Assembly (NCBI GenBank): GCA_028873865.1
Contig: JAPPNI010000007.1
Location: 39,994-103,993, forward strand
Direction of reading: 5' to 3'
Origin: Chloroflexota bacterium
GTDB taxonomy: Bacteria > Chloroflexota > Dehalococcoidia > Bin125
Length of the DNA: 64,000 nucleotides
Positions 17,526 to 27,455 of the stretch are shown one piece after another; position 1 is the stretch's first letter; each line of letters starts with the position of its first letter. Position numbers and translations under genes: made by a program. A model generated the notes under the pieces. That model was not told the origin of the DNA and did not search any database. It worked only from the letters and a program-made list of their open reading frames with translations.

Positions 17526-18896
17526 ATGAGGTGGTTGTTCGAGCGACCGTTGCGTGTGCTGGCAGTCGTGCTGATCGTCCTAGGAATTGGGTCGGGACTG
17601 CTGAGCGGATGCGGCTCCGACAATCCGCCTGGAGCGTTGCACGTGTCGGAGATGGCGCAGGAGATTGGACCGGTTTCGGCCAACTTCGTCAGTCGTGCGC
17701 TGGATCGGGCGGAACGACAGGACGCGGCGGCCTGGATCCTGATCATGGACACGCCCGGCGGACTGATCTCGTCGACCGACGACATCGTTCAGCGAATCCT
17801 GGCGGCGAACATCCCGGTGATTGTCTACGTCGGTCCGGCCGGGGCGAGGGCAGCCTCTGCCGGGACGTTCATCACCATGGCCGGCCACATTGCGGCGATG
17901 GCGCCCAACACGCAGATCGGCGCTGCGCACCCGATCTCGGGCAGTGGCGACGACATCGACGGCGACCTGCGGGAGAAGGTCACCAACGACGCGGCGGCCG
18001 ACATCCGCGGGATCGCCAAGCATCGGGGGCGGAATGAGGAGTGGGCCGAGGACGCCGTCCGAAAGTCCGTCTCAATCACCGGCGACGAGGCGGTCGAGCT
18101 CAACGTGGTCGATCTGGTCGCCGCCAATCTCAACGATCTGATTGCGCAAGTCCACGGCCGCAGCGTGCTGCTCGGACCGGACGGCGACAGCGTCACGCTC
18201 GATATTGCTGACGCACCGATTGTCGAGACCAACTACAACTTCGCCGAGTCGATCCTCGACGTGATCGCCGACCCGAACATCGCGTTCCTGTTCACCTCGA
18301 TCGGCAGTCTGCTGTTGCTGATCGAGGCGTTCTCACCCGGGCTGGTCGGCCCGGGCGTGTTCGGCGTGATCATGCTGATCTTCGGATTCTTCGCCCTCGG
18401 TCCGCTGGACACCAACCCGGCGGGGATCGCGCTATTGGTGTTGGCGATCATCCTGCTGGTCGCTGAGGTGTTTGTCGCCGGATTTGGTTTCCTTGGTATC
18501 GGCGGGATCATTGCGTTGATTCTGGGTGGGCTGCTGTTGATCGGCGATGCCTCGGTCGATGCCGAGAAGGTGTCTATCTGGGCGCTAGTGGTTGGCGCAG
18601 GACTGGTCGGCCTAGTGGTGTTTGGATTGGGCACCCTGGTCGCGGTGGATCGACGTCGTCCGAAATGGAGTCCGCGACTGACCTCGACTGATTCGAGCGG
18701 GATCGTCGGCAGGACTGGTATCGCACACAATGCTCTCTCGCCCGGCGGCACAGTGGTCGTGGACGCCGAGCTGTGGTCCGCGCGCTCGGCAGCCGGTATC
18801 GAGATTGCTGAGGGAAGCTCAGTCAAGGTGGTTGGGATGGAAGGTCTGACGGCGATCGTCGAGTCGATCGAAGAGCCGCAGGACTCAGATGGCTGA
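17526..18896 (+). CDS. nfeD: NfeD-family membrane-bound serine protease (ClpP class)
   Basis: 456 residues of the long NfeD form, which pairs with SPFH/stomatin proteins in membrane quality control. A hydrophobic N-terminus ends in LLSGCGS, a possible lipobox. The ClpP-like domain has MDTPGG at 74-79, catalytic Ser111 in ARAASAGTF, and a likely Lys151 in REKVTNDAAADI. Four or five hydrophobic segments lie between about 250 and 370, and a C-terminal OB-like NfeD domain ends the protein (GIVGRTGIAHNALSPGGTV). The start is 35 bp from the divergent phospholipase-like gene, so their promoters overlap. No SPFH partner is adjacent. Confidence 0.92.
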   Translation: MRWLFERPLRVLAVVLIVLGIGSGLLSGCGSDNPPGALHVSEMAQEIGPVSANFVSRALDRAERQDAAAWILIMDTPGGLISSTDDIVQRILAANIPVIVYVGPAGARAASAGTFITMAGHIAAMAPNTQIGAAHPISGSGDDIDGDLREKVTNDAAADIRGIAKHRGRNEEWAEDAVRKSVSITGDEAVELNVVDLVAANLNDLIAQVHGRSVLLGPDGDSVTLDIADAPIVETNYNFAESILDVIADPNIAFLFTSIGSLLLLIEAFSPGLVGPGVFGVIMLIFGFFALGPLDTNPAGIALLVLAIILLVAEVFVAGFGFLGIGGIIALILGGLLLIGDASVDAEKVSIWALVVGAGLVGLVVFGLGTLVAVDRRRPKWSPRLTSTDSSGIVGRTGIAHNALSPGGTVVVDAELWSARSAAGIEIAEGSSVKVVGMEGLTAIVESIEEPQDSDG

Positions 18897-19260
18897 GTCC
18901 AGGTTCGAGCGCTACTTCGCCGAGCTTGAGGAGGCGGAACGGGGTGTTGCGCTGAAGATCCGCGACGCGGTGCGAGACGCTGTCGGAGACAACCCCAGGA
19001 TCTCAGAAACGACGAAGTGGAACTATCCGGCCTGGGTGCACGAGGGGAAGAACGGCAACATGTGCAGCATCATGGGCGCAAACGGCTACGTCCGACTGCA
19101 GTTTTTCCGAGGAGCCGAATTGCCCGAGGCGGAAACGCGCCTCGAGGGCACAGGCAAGGGGATGCGGCACCTGAAGGTGTGGTGTGATCGCGAGTTTCCG
19201 ACCGGGAAGATTCGCGAATTGGTGTCGGATGCGGTGGTGTTACACGGATCCGGGGAGTAA
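18889..19260 (+). CDS. DUF1801 (YdhG-like) protein
   Basis: 123 residues with the DUF1801 pattern: an amphipathic N-terminal helix, ETTKWNYPAWVHEGKN (family core x-x-x-K-W-x-x-P-x-W), a hydrophobic strand GYVRLQFFRGAELP, and MRHLKVW. The fold resembles a small alpha/beta sandwich; function is unknown for the family. Its start overlaps the end of nfeD by 8 bp, so the two are co-translated. Confidence 0.8.
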   Translation: MAESRFERYFAELEEAERGVALKIRDAVRDAVGDNPRISETTKWNYPAWVHEGKNGNMCSIMGANGYVRLQFFRGAELPEAETRLEGTGKGMRHLKVWCDREFPTGKIRELVSDAVVLHGSGE

Positions 19261-19326
19261 CGGCGAGAACGCCATACCCACAGCAAGCCTCGGTCGAGGC
19301 GTCTGAACTCGGACGGGCAATGGTCC

Positions 19327-19695
19327 CTAGTACGAGTGGATGGCGCGCTTGGCGTTTCGGGGGCGCTGAGGGATTCGCGCGGCTCGTCCGGTCCGGTCTC
19401 GGAGGTAGTAGAGGCGCGAGCGTCGGACCCGGCCTCGGCGGGTCACCTCGACCCGTTCGATCCTCGGCGAGTGGTAGAGGAAAGTGCGCTCGACGCCGAT
19501 GCCCTTGGTCACACGGCGGACCGTGAAGTTGGACGACGAACCCTGCTTCTTGCGCCGGATCACGACGCCTTCAAAGACCTGGGTACGCTCTCGATCGCCC
19601 TCAACGATCACCGCGTGGACCCGGACGGTATCTCCGGGTTGGAACTCCTCGATATCCGGGTTGCGTTCATAGGTCAGGAGATCGCTGCGGTCCAT
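19327..19695 (-). CDS. rplS: 50S ribosomal protein L19
   Basis: 122 residues. [29 protein letters not shown] is the L19 beta-barrel core, followed by [25 protein letters not shown] and [12 protein letters not shown], all family hallmarks. It follows trmD after a 105-bp gap, as in many bacteria, but rpsP and rimM are missing from this locus. It is the last gene of the long minus-strand division operon region. Confidence 0.97.
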   Translation of the reverse strand: MDRSDLLTYERNPDIEEFQPGDTVRVHAVIVEGDRERTQVFEGVVIRRKKQGSSSNFTVRRVTKGIGVERTFLYHSPRIERVEVTRRGRVRRSRLYYLRDRTGRAARIPQRPRNAKRAIHSY

Positions 19696-19800
19696 GATCA
19701 GCTCCGGATGGAAAGGTTGAGAGTCGGGCTGGAGATCGTGGTTTCATCTTACGACCCAACCTGGCTTGCGTTCTAGCCGATCGCCGTTGCGATCTGGCGC

Positions 19801-20505
19801 CTAACTCGTTGTCTCCGACACATCATCTCCCGTCAATAGCAGGTCAGGGCGACGAGTGCGGGTGCGTTCGATCTGCTGTTCACGACGCCAGCGTTCGACT
19901 GCTCCGTGATCGCCGCTGAGCAAGATCTCCGGAACTCGCCACCCGCGGAACTCCGGCGGTCTGGTGTACTGCGGATACTCAAGTAGGCCATCGCTGAATG
20001 ATTCCTCGACCACGGAATGCGACGAGCCAAGCGCCCCCGGCTGGAGGCGGACCACCGCGTCAACCAGCACCGCGGCGGCCGGTTCGCCTCCGGAGAGGAT
20101 GTAGTCGCCAATCGAGACCTCATCGTCCACGAGATGTTCCCGGATCCGCTCATCGACGCCTTCGTAGCGCCCGCAAAGGATGATCAGGCGCTCTTCGGCA
20201 GCCATCTCCTGGACCAAGCGCTGTTCGAGCCGCCGTCCCTGCGGCGTCAGCAGAACCACATGACCGGGATTGCCCTGCGGCCGAAGAGACTCGACCGCTC
20301 GAAACCAGGGTTCAGGCTTCATCACCATCCCGGCGCCGCCTCCGTAGGGGGAGTCGTCCACGGTTCGGTGACGATCGTCCGTGTATTCGCGGAGGTCGTG
20401 AATCTGGATGTCGACGATTCCGCCGTCGCGGGCGCGCTTGATGATGCTGTGTTCAAACGCACCCGCGAGCAGTGGCGGAAAGATGGTGATGACGTCGATC
20501 CGCAT
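19801..20505 (-). CDS. trmD: tRNA (guanine-N1)-methyltransferase
   Basis: Methylates G37 in tRNAs that read CNN codons, preventing frameshifts. About 234 residues. [11 protein letters not shown] opens the protein, [16 protein letters not shown] and [12 protein letters not shown] are the SAM-knot motifs, and [13 protein letters not shown] is the family signature. The ATG at 20505 is preferred over a GTG two codons upstream. It lies 26 bp after ftsZ, so it may be read from the dcw transcript. Confidence 0.96.
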   Translation of the reverse strand: MRIDVITIFPPLLAGAFEHSIIKRARDGGIVDIQIHDLREYTDDRHRTVDDSPYGGGAGMVMKPEPWFRAVESLRPQGNPGHVVLLTPQGRRLEQRLVQEMAAEERLIILCGRYEGVDERIREHLVDDEVSIGDYILSGGEPAAAVLVDAVVRLQPGALGSSHSVVEESFSDGLLEYPQYTRPPEFRGWRVPEILLSGDHGAVERWRREQQIERTRTRRPDLLLTGDDVSETTS

Positions 20506-20531
20506 CACCACAATCGGCTCTCAGCGACGTC

Positions 20532-21722
20532 TCAGTCGCGGCCGAGCGCGGCGTTGAGATCCCAGCGGCGTCTACCGTTCTGAGCCTGATCCCCATTCGC
20601 GCTCGCGACCGACTGCCGATTGTGGAGGAAGGCCGGCGTTGCCAATTCCTCCGGGCTGCGCGGTTCGACCGGATTGAACGTCAGGCTTTCGAGGATCTCC
20701 TGATGTGACGGCTGCGTCGGCTCGGTGAACGCAGGTGCGGACGGCGCTCTGGTTTCCCCGCTGGCCTCGACAAATCCGGTGGCGATCAATGTCATCTGAA
20801 TGTCGCCGTCGAGCTCTTCGTCGATCACCGTGCCCATGATGATCTCGGCATTGGGGTGCACCTTCTCGCGCACGAAGTCTGCGATCTGCGAGAGTTCGAG
20901 CATGCCCAGGTCTCCCGCCGAGGTGACGTTGTAGAGCACGCGGGTCGCGCCGTGGATGCTGTCCTCCAGCAGCGGTGAATGAATCGCTTCCTCAGCCGCG
21001 TCGATCGCGCGATTGTCGCCCGCCCCGTGGCCGAGCGCCATAAGCGCATGTCCACCGCCGCCCATCACTTTCTTCACATCGTTGAAGTCGAGATTGATTT
21101 CGCCCGGGACGGTGAGCACGTCGGAGATCCCGCGCACGGCCTGGCGCAAGACGTCGTCGGCGCGGTGGAAGGCCTGGGTGACCGTGAGGCTGCGGTCATT
21201 CTTGTCGACCAGCCGCTGATTCGGAATCACAATCACGGTGTCGGCGACATCGTTGAGCCGGTCGATGCCTTCCTGGGCGGCAGCCGAGCGGGGGACGCCC
21301 TCGAACTCGAACGGTCGAGTCACCACCGCGATGGTCAGCGCCCCGGCCTGGCGGGCCATCTCGGCGACGATCGGAGCGGCGCCCGTTCCCGTACCGCCGC
21401 CCATGCCCGCGGTGATGAAGGCCATGTCGATGTCGGTGAAGAGATTGCGAATCTCATCCCGACTGTTCTCCGCCGCCCGCGCGCCGCGCTCCGGATCTCC
21501 GCCAACGCCAAGACCGTCCGACTCGGCATCGGCGATGCGGACGACGGTTTCGGCCTTGGAACTGGACAGTTGTTGGTTGTCGGTGTTCACCGCGACGAAC
21601 TCAACGCCTCGTATCTTGTCCGCGATCATCCGGTTGACGGCGTTGCAGCCGCCGCCGCCCACCCCAACGACGGTGATCGGCGGGATGCCTTCGCTGCGGC
21701 TGTTGTGGTGTCGTCTGTTCAT
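20532..21722 (-). CDS. ftsZ: Cell division protein FtsZ
   Basis: Tubulin-like GTPase that forms the division ring. About 396 residues from the ATG at 21722, which has GAGAGGA 8 bases upstream; the frame stays open 27 codons further but lacks such a site. The G-box is GMGGGTGTGAAP, the T7 synergy loop is NLDFNDVKKVMGGGG, and NTDNQQL follows the first strand. The C-terminal linker ends in RRRWDLNAALGRD. This is shorter and less hydrophobic than the usual FtsA-binding tip, though WDLNA may serve. Confidence 0.97.
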   Translation of the reverse strand: MNRRHHNSRSEGIPPITVVGVGGGGCNAVNRMIADKIRGVEFVAVNTDNQQLSSSKAETVVRIADAESDGLGVGGDPERGARAAENSRDEIRNLFTDIDMAFITAGMGGGTGTGAAPIVAEMARQAGALTIAVVTRPFEFEGVPRSAAAQEGIDRLNDVADTVIVIPNQRLVDKNDRSLTVTQAFHRADDVLRQAVRGISDVLTVPGEINLDFNDVKKVMGGGGHALMALGHGAGDNRAIDAAEEAIHSPLLEDSIHGATRVLYNVTSAGDLGMLELSQIADFVREKVHPNAEIIMGTVIDEELDGDIQMTLIATGFVEASGETRAPSAPAFTEPTQPSHQEILESLTFNPVEPRSPEELATPAFLHNRQSVASANGDQAQNGRRRWDLNAALGRD

Positions 21723-21828
21723 CTGCGCGATCCTCTCGGTTGTCCAGCGTTCCTGTGCGTGACCGTGTCCGTGAGTTCTGTCTCCGACGGCCTCCGTCCG
21801 CACGTTGGACGGCCGGCCTGCTTGTGGG

Positions 21829-23109
21829 TTATGAGTTCGGGCTGAAGACGCGAGCGAGGCTAGAGACGCCCGATGTCAGCGATGCCAACATCGAACCGCT
21901 CCGCTCCGCTCGGCGGTGCGAGGCGCCGGTGCGTTCGGTTTGCACGACATCGCCCGAGTCGAGCATCCAATCGAGCATGCCGACCGCTCCGAGCGCATCG
22001 GGCCGGCTCAACTTGTCGGTGAGACCGAACAGGTCGCCGGCATCGGCAGCGCGGGTGGGCGACTCCATCGCCTTGCTGAAGAGCAGATCGAGGCCGCCCA
22101 GCATCGCTCCGGAGCCGGTCAGGACAATGCCTCCGGCGACTGCCTGCTGGAGCTGATGCTCAGTGATCCGGTGCGTGATCATCGAGATGATCTCGCAGAC
22201 GCGAGCGTTGATGATCTCGGCGACAAACTTCGGCGTAACGGCTTGGCCCTCGCCGGCTCCGGGCGAGAATCGGCGCAGCTCGATCTCTTCGGCGTCGTTG
22301 GCGACGAGCTGTGGGATCGCCTGTCCGTGCAGGTGCATGATGCGGCGCGCCTCCTCGTTGCTGCAGTGCAGACCGATGGAGAGGTCGCGAGCGATGTGCG
22401 AGGTACCAACCTGGATCGCCGAGGTATGCGCGATCGCCCCGTCTTCGAAAGCGGTCAGCGTGGTCGTGCCGGCGTCGAGACCAATGACCAACACGCCGAA
22501 TTCCTTCTCGTCGCCGCGGACCGCGCGCTCGGCTGCAACGACAGGCTTCGCAGCGATCAACTCGACATCGACGCCGGCATTTTGCACACAATGCGCGGCG
22601 TTCTGGATCGCGCTCTGCGAAGCGGTTACAAGATGCATGGACACGTCGAGCCGCTGGCCATGCTGGCCACGCGGATCAAACGAGCGTCGTTCCGAATCGA
22701 CCACGTAGTAGCGAGGGATCGCGTGAAGCAGAGTGCTGGAGGCGTTGATCGTGACGGCGCGGCCGGAGTCGATCGCGCGGATCAGGTCGGAATCCCGGAT
22801 CGGTTCGCCGATCGACGGCAAGGCCACGGCGCCGCGATTGTTCATGCTTTGCAGGTGCGCGCCGGACACCGCAACGCCGACCGAGAGAATCTGGCGAGCC
22901 GACGATGCTTCGGCCTGCTCGAGAGACTGACGGATCGCGCTCGCCGCGCGAGAGACGTGAGAAATCTGACCAGCTTCGATCCCGGCAGAAGGCGACTGGC
23001 CGACGCCGAGAATGTGCAGCTGCCCATGGTCATTGCGTCCGCCGACGACCGTGGTGATGACCGACGACCCGAGATCAATGGCGACACTGGCGGTTGACAT
23101 TGGCGGCAT
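21829..23109 (-). CDS. ftsA: Cell division protein FtsA
   Basis: Actin-like ATPase that tethers FtsZ to the membrane. 426 residues. VAIDLGSSVITTVVGG is the phosphate-1 loop, GLDAGTTTLTAF the phosphate-2 loop, and GGIVLTGSGAMLGGLDLL the adenosine motif. The 1C (SHS2) domain lies between. A C-terminal helix (LASLTSGVSSLARVFSPNS) is suited to membrane binding. The ATG at 23109 follows a GGAG by 6 bases; an ATG three codons in is possible. It is followed by ftsZ after a 106-bp gap. Confidence 0.95.
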   Translation of the reverse strand: MPPMSTASVAIDLGSSVITTVVGGRNDHGQLHILGVGQSPSAGIEAGQISHVSRAASAIRQSLEQAEASSARQILSVGVAVSGAHLQSMNNRGAVALPSIGEPIRDSDLIRAIDSGRAVTINASSTLLHAIPRYYVVDSERRSFDPRGQHGQRLDVSMHLVTASQSAIQNAAHCVQNAGVDVELIAAKPVVAAERAVRGDEKEFGVLVIGLDAGTTTLTAFEDGAIAHTSAIQVGTSHIARDLSIGLHCSNEEARRIMHLHGQAIPQLVANDAEEIELRRFSPGAGEGQAVTPKFVAEIINARVCEIISMITHRITEHQLQQAVAGGIVLTGSGAMLGGLDLLFSKAMESPTRAADAGDLFGLTDKLSRPDALGAVGMLDWMLDSGDVVQTERTGASHRRAERSGSMLASLTSGVSSLARVFSPNS

Positions 23110-23150
23110 GTTTGCTCCAGGTGTACTTGTCTGCTGATCTCGCTCGTTGA

Positions 23151-24059
23151 CTATTCGGAAACGCTGGCCGCGGTGTAGTCGTGGATGCGGACACCACGAC
23201 CGACGTTCAAGCCGATTTCAACCCTGGGTCGGAGGCCGAAGCGGAGGTCGGCAAGCAACAATGGCTCACCGCGACGCTGCGCTTCGTGCTCGAGGAGGTC
23301 CCAGACCGCGTACTTGTAGTCGAAGCCGTTGGCGTCGCCGAAGATGATGCGGCCATGTTCGGTCACGACGACGAGGCCGTCGCCGAGCGACCATTCGTAG
23401 GCGAGGATGCCAGGAAGTGGCAGCGGAGCACCGCGCCGGTGCAGCTCGGCGGCCATGTCGACCGCCTTCGTATCGACCACCACGCCTGCCTGAATCGCCG
23501 GCAGCGCAGAGACCTGCGTCACGATCGGTCCATCGGACGAAGGCGCCAGGCCCTCGAGGATCACTCCCTCGGAGTCAATTGCCCACACGGTGTTGTTGGC
23601 CCGCCACCGGCCCCACGGCGTGCGTTCCACTATGACAACTTTTATGCCATTCGGCCAGTCCCTGACAACGGTGACTTCTTTGACCACTGGCAGGGTCGCC
23701 ACGCGCTGACGGGCGGCCTCCAGATCGGCCAACATCACGTGTTGATCCTTTAGTCCGACGAGCTGCTTGACCGTTGCCGCCGACACGACATCGGCGCCCT
23801 CGACTTTGACCGTCTTGATGTCCAGCAGCGGCGAGTTGAGCAGCGCAATCATCACAGCCAATGCCGCGATCGGCAATGCGACGGCAATGAACATCAAGCC
23901 GGACCAGGGAACTGAGAAGCGAGCCTGCGCCAGTCGCGCTCGAGGACGCGCCACGGCGCGCAGGATCCGCTGATGCCGGGACAGTGGAACCGACAGAACG
24001 ACGGGTTCGTCCTGGGCCTCGGTGTCAGCGGCGGCCGGCTTGTTGGGCGAGTCGGTCAC
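23151..24059 (-). CDS. ftsQ: Cell division protein FtsQ/DivIB
   Basis: 302 residues. A cytoplasmic tail of about 50 residues leads into one membrane helix (FIAVALPIAALAVMIALL, about 57-74). A POTRA domain follows (LLDIKTVKVEGADVVSAATVKQLVG), then the FtsQ beta domain with VVKEVTVVRDWPNGIKVVIVERTPWGRW. It recruits FtsL/FtsB-type partners outside the membrane. The ATG overlaps the ddl stop by 4 bp. Confidence 0.92.
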   Translation of the reverse strand: MTDSPNKPAAADTEAQDEPVVLSVPLSRHQRILRAVARPRARLAQARFSVPWSGLMFIAVALPIAALAVMIALLNSPLLDIKTVKVEGADVVSAATVKQLVGLKDQHVMLADLEAARQRVATLPVVKEVTVVRDWPNGIKVVIVERTPWGRWRANNTVWAIDSEGVILEGLAPSSDGPIVTQVSALPAIQAGVVVDTKAVDMAAELHRRGAPLPLPGILAYEWSLGDGLVVVTEHGRIIFGDANGFDYKYAVWDLLEHEAQRRGEPLLLADLRFGLRPRVEIGLNVGRGVRIHDYTAASVSE

Positions 24060-25168
24060 GGGCGTGGCTCACCGTCTGCTCGCGCCGAGAAACGGCGGCG
24101 GCGCTCGTGGCGCTCAATCGCGAGCTCGATCAATCGATCGATGAGTTGGCGAAGCGGGAGACCACTCACCTCGAAGAGCCGCGGATACATGGAGGCAGAG
24201 GTAAAGCCCGGGATCGTGTTGAGCTCACCCAGCCAGAGTTGATCATCGGGTCCGACGAGGAAGTCAGCGCGCACCATGCCCTCCGCGCCGATCGCGCGCC
24301 AGGCTTGCAGCGACATCTCCCTGATCCGATCAGTCGTTGCGCGGTCGACAGAGGCAGGCGCGATGAGCTCGGTGTCCGGATCTTCGTACTTCGCCGTGTA
24401 GTCGTAGAAATCACGCCTGGTACGGATTTCTCCGGGCGGTGAGACCAGCGGCATCCCGTCGTCCAAGGAACCAAGCACGCCGCACTCGATCTCTCGCGGC
24501 AAGGGCATTGCCTCTTCGATCAGCACTTCGGAATCGCAGGCGAACGCAGCCGATATCGCCTCGCCGGCTTCTTCGCGACTGTTGACGCGAGTGATGCCGA
24601 TGCTGGAACCACCTCGCGACGGCTTGACGAAGTGCGGGTAACCCAGCTCAGCGGCTCGGCGGATCACTGCGACCGAATCGGCGCGCCACTCCTCGCAGGT
24701 GGCGCTGATCCAGGGCGCAACCGGAATCCCCGTCTGGGTCATGATCTGCTTGCAGCGGCCCTTGTCCATGGCGATCGCCGACGCTCCGACACCGGAGCCG
24801 ACATAGGGGAGGTCGAGGATCTCCAGAAAGCCCTGAAGGATGCCATCCTCGCCGGTCAGTCCATGGATCAGGGGAAAGACAGCGTCACACTCGATCAGGG
24901 CCGCAGTGACCCCCATGCTCACCGGAGCCCCGGCGCGGCTGATCGGTTCCGGAATCTCTTCCGGAGCTCCACGGGCGATTGCTTCCAGCACGTCCTGCGA
25001 CTGCGAAGGGCTGAGCCAGCGACCGGAACGGGAGACGGCGAACGGGATTGTGCGCCACCGTTCCGGGTCAGCGGCGGCAATGACCTCCCTCGCCGAGCGA
25101 ATCGAAATCGTGTGCTCGACCGAGGCGCCCCCAAGCACGACGCCGAGCGTGCGAGGTTCAGACGTCAT
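24056..25168 (-). CDS. ddl: D-alanine-D-alanine ligase
   Basis: ATP-grasp enzyme that makes the D-Ala-D-Ala dipeptide for MurF. 370 residues. The N-domain has GVVLGGASVEHTISIRSA with the substrate Glu/His/Ser, LIHGLTGEDGILQGFLE and LPYVGSGVGASAIAMDK follow, and the ATP-grasp domain has KPSRGGSSIGI and LGELNTIPGFT. The last is the metal-binding loop, with N-T-I-P-G in place of N-T-M-P-G. The start overlaps the end of murB by 11 bp. Confidence 0.96.
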   Translation of the reverse strand: MTSEPRTLGVVLGGASVEHTISIRSAREVIAAADPERWRTIPFAVSRSGRWLSPSQSQDVLEAIARGAPEEIPEPISRAGAPVSMGVTAALIECDAVFPLIHGLTGEDGILQGFLEILDLPYVGSGVGASAIAMDKGRCKQIMTQTGIPVAPWISATCEEWRADSVAVIRRAAELGYPHFVKPSRGGSSIGITRVNSREEAGEAISAAFACDSEVLIEEAMPLPREIECGVLGSLDDGMPLVSPPGEIRTRRDFYDYTAKYEDPDTELIAPASVDRATTDRIREMSLQAWRAIGAEGMVRADFLVGPDDQLWLGELNTIPGFTSASMYPRLFEVSGLPLRQLIDRLIELAIERHERRRRFSARADGEPRP

Positions 25169-26093
25169 CGGACACCTCTTCGCCCATCACCGCGATCTCA
25201 GGTTCGAGTCGAATACCAAATCGCGTTTCGACCGTGTTTTGCACGTGGGCGATTAGCGCCAGGAAGTCAGAAGCTTGGGCATTGCCGACATCGACATTGA
25301 GGATGTAGTTGGCGTGCAGATCAGACACCTGAGCGGCGCCGATCCGGGCGCCCTTCAGGCCGGCCTGTTCGATCAGTTGTCCGGCGGTCCGCTGATCAGC
25401 TTCGGGATTCTTGAAGGTGGATCCAAGCGACGGTCCGGCGGGGGCGTTGGCCTTGCGCAGCGCTTCGACGCGGTCGATTTCGGCCAGCGATGAGTAGATG
25501 TCGCCCTGACGGAGCTGCAGCGTCACAGACGCGACGATGTGACCTTGGAGTTCTCCACTGCGCAGGCTCGAATCGCGATATGCCAGGCCCAGCTTTTCAG
25601 CGCCAAGGACGGTGGATTCCCCATCGGGCGAGATGGTCGTCACCGAGACGAGGACGTCCGAAAGGTCGGAGCCGTAGGCTCCGGCGTTCGTCGGCAGGCC
25701 GCCGCCGATTGCTCCCGGAATTCCGGCGGCCCACTCGAGGCCGGCCAATCCCGCGCGGGCGGTCGACCTCGCCAGAGCAGCGAACCGCACGCCCGACTCG
25801 ACTTCGATCAATGCCCCGTCCAGTTGACGGCAGCCCTTCGATTCGTTCTTAAGCACAACGCCGCGAAGCCCGCCATCACGGATCAGGACGTTGGATCCTG
25901 CGCCAAGCACGGTGAGCGAAGCCTCAGCGCAATGCGCGGCGCGAACGGTATCGGCCAGGGTCGCGCGGTCCCGAACGACGACGAACCAGTCGGCAGGTCC
26001 GCCAACCTGAACGAAGGTGTGCCGACTCATCGGCTCGCCGTGTAGCGCTTCCAGCTCCTGCATCAGCGCCTGAAGGATTTGCGACCTGGTCAC
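25158..26093 (-). CDS. murB: UDP-N-acetylenolpyruvoylglucosamine reductase
   Basis: FAD enzyme that reduces UDP-GlcNAc-enolpyruvate to UDP-MurNAc. 311 residues. SRHTFVQVGGPADWFV and VLGAGSNVLIRDGGLRGVV bind FAD, and WAAGIPGAIGGGLPTNAGAYGSD follows. Type II MurB usually shows GPSLGSTFKNP with the proton-donating Ser, as seen here, followed by AGQLIEQAGLKGARIG. The start overlaps murC by 4 bp. Confidence 0.96.
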   Translation of the reverse strand: MTRSQILQALMQELEALHGEPMSRHTFVQVGGPADWFVVVRDRATLADTVRAAHCAEASLTVLGAGSNVLIRDGGLRGVVLKNESKGCRQLDGALIEVESGVRFAALARSTARAGLAGLEWAAGIPGAIGGGLPTNAGAYGSDLSDVLVSVTTISPDGESTVLGAEKLGLAYRDSSLRSGELQGHIVASVTLQLRQGDIYSSLAEIDRVEALRKANAPAGPSLGSTFKNPEADQRTAGQLIEQAGLKGARIGAAQVSDLHANYILNVDVGNAQASDFLALIAHVQNTVETRFGIRLEPEIAVMGEEVSDDV

Positions 26094-27448
26094 CGGGTAC
26101 CGCCCAATCTGGAAATGATGATTGGACCCGCGGCGCCAATGTCTCCCGCGCCCATCGTGATGATCAGGTCCCCGGCACGCGCGTTGTCGGCCGCCAGCTC
26201 GGCGCTCTGTGTGATCGAGCCGGCGTAACGCGCGCTGGGCGCCACGATCTCAGAGGCGAGCTGCTCGGAACTCATCTCATCACCGGTCATGGCGCGGGCG
26301 GCGTAGGTGTCGACGGTGTAGACGGCATCCGCGCCGGAGAAGCAAGTGCGGAATCCGTCGATCAGGTACGAAGTGCGCGTGTATGTGTGCGGCTGGAAAA
26401 GCACGACGACGCGTCGGTCGGGCCAGCGTTGCCGAGCCGCAGCGATCGCCGCGGAAACCTCGGTCGGGTGATGTGCGTAGTCATCGAGGACCATGACATC
26501 ATTCACCTCGCCGTGTAGCTGAAAGCGCCGATTGACCCCGTTGAATGTCGAGAGGGCCTGTGCCGCCAGCGGCCCGTCGAAACCAGCGATTTCGAGAGCG
26601 GCCAGTGCTACAGCCGCGTTCTGCCGCTGATACTCCCCCGGTTGTTTCAGGCTTCCGCAGATCACTCCCCCTGGAGTGCTGACCTCGTACGAGTCATCGG
26701 CGGACTCAATCCGATAGTCGGCAGCCGCCCGCGTCGACGCAGTGACGATCTGCACGTCCGGGCGCTGGACCCGTAGTTTCGATGCGAGCTCTGCCGCCAG
26801 CGGCGAATCGATGCCGACGACCAGGGTGCCGTCCGATTTCACCGTGCTCACATATCGCAGAAATGCCTCTTCCAATGCCGCCCGGGATCCGTAGTAGTCG
26901 AGATGATCGGGTTCGCAGTTGGTCAACACCGCGATCCGGGGCGTGTAGTGATGGAAGGCGCGGCCGTATTCGTCGGCTTCCAGGACCAGCCAGGGATCGG
27001 AGCCTCGTTTGGCGTGAACACAGAAGTCGGGCGCTTCGCCGCCGATCACGTATCCTGCGTCCCGCCCGGAAGCGCGCATCGCGTGCGCGATCATGGCCGT
27101 GGTCGTGGTCTTTCCATGCGATCCGCCAACAGCGATGACTTCCCTCGGCGCGGCGATGTCCGAGAGCAACTCAGCTCGAGTCTGCACCGGGACGCCCAGT
27201 TCAACAGCGCGGGCGATTTCCGGATGCGACTCCGACACCGCAGCGGTACGAATCACCTGGGTCGCGGTGGTGACATGATGCTCGTTATGTCCAACCGTGA
27301 TCCGGGCGCCGCGATCCCGCAGCCGTTGCAGGATTGGAGCGTCGGCGAGGTCGCAGCCTGATACCACCAGGCCATCGTCGAGCAGAATGTGCGCGAGGGC
27401 GGACATATGGATGCCGCCAATGCCGACGAAGTGGACGTTCAGAGTCAT
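26090..27448 (-). CDS. murC: UDP-N-acetylmuramate-L-alanine ligase
   Basis: Adds the first amino acid of the stem peptide. About 452 residues from the ATG at 27448; a TTG eight codons upstream would run into murG. The N-domain has VHFVGIGGIHMSALA, the Mur ligase P-loop is VGGSHGKTTTTAMI, EADEY and TNCEPDHLDYYGS follow, and DDYAHHPTEVSAA is the C-domain signature. Confidence 0.96.
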   Translation of the reverse strand: MTLNVHFVGIGGIHMSALAHILLDDGLVVSGCDLADAPILQRLRDRGARITVGHNEHHVTTATQVIRTAAVSESHPEIARAVELGVPVQTRAELLSDIAAPREVIAVGGSHGKTTTTAMIAHAMRASGRDAGYVIGGEAPDFCVHAKRGSDPWLVLEADEYGRAFHHYTPRIAVLTNCEPDHLDYYGSRAALEEAFLRYVSTVKSDGTLVVGIDSPLAAELASKLRVQRPDVQIVTASTRAAADYRIESADDSYEVSTPGGVICGSLKQPGEYQRQNAAVALAALEIAGFDGPLAAQALSTFNGVNRRFQLHGEVNDVMVLDDYAHHPTEVSAAIAAARQRWPDRRVVVLFQPHTYTRTSYLIDGFRTCFSGADAVYTVDTYAARAMTGDEMSSEQLASEIVAPSARYAGSITQSAELAADNARAGDLIITMGAGDIGAAGPIIISRLGGTR

Positions 27449-27455
27449 CGTTACG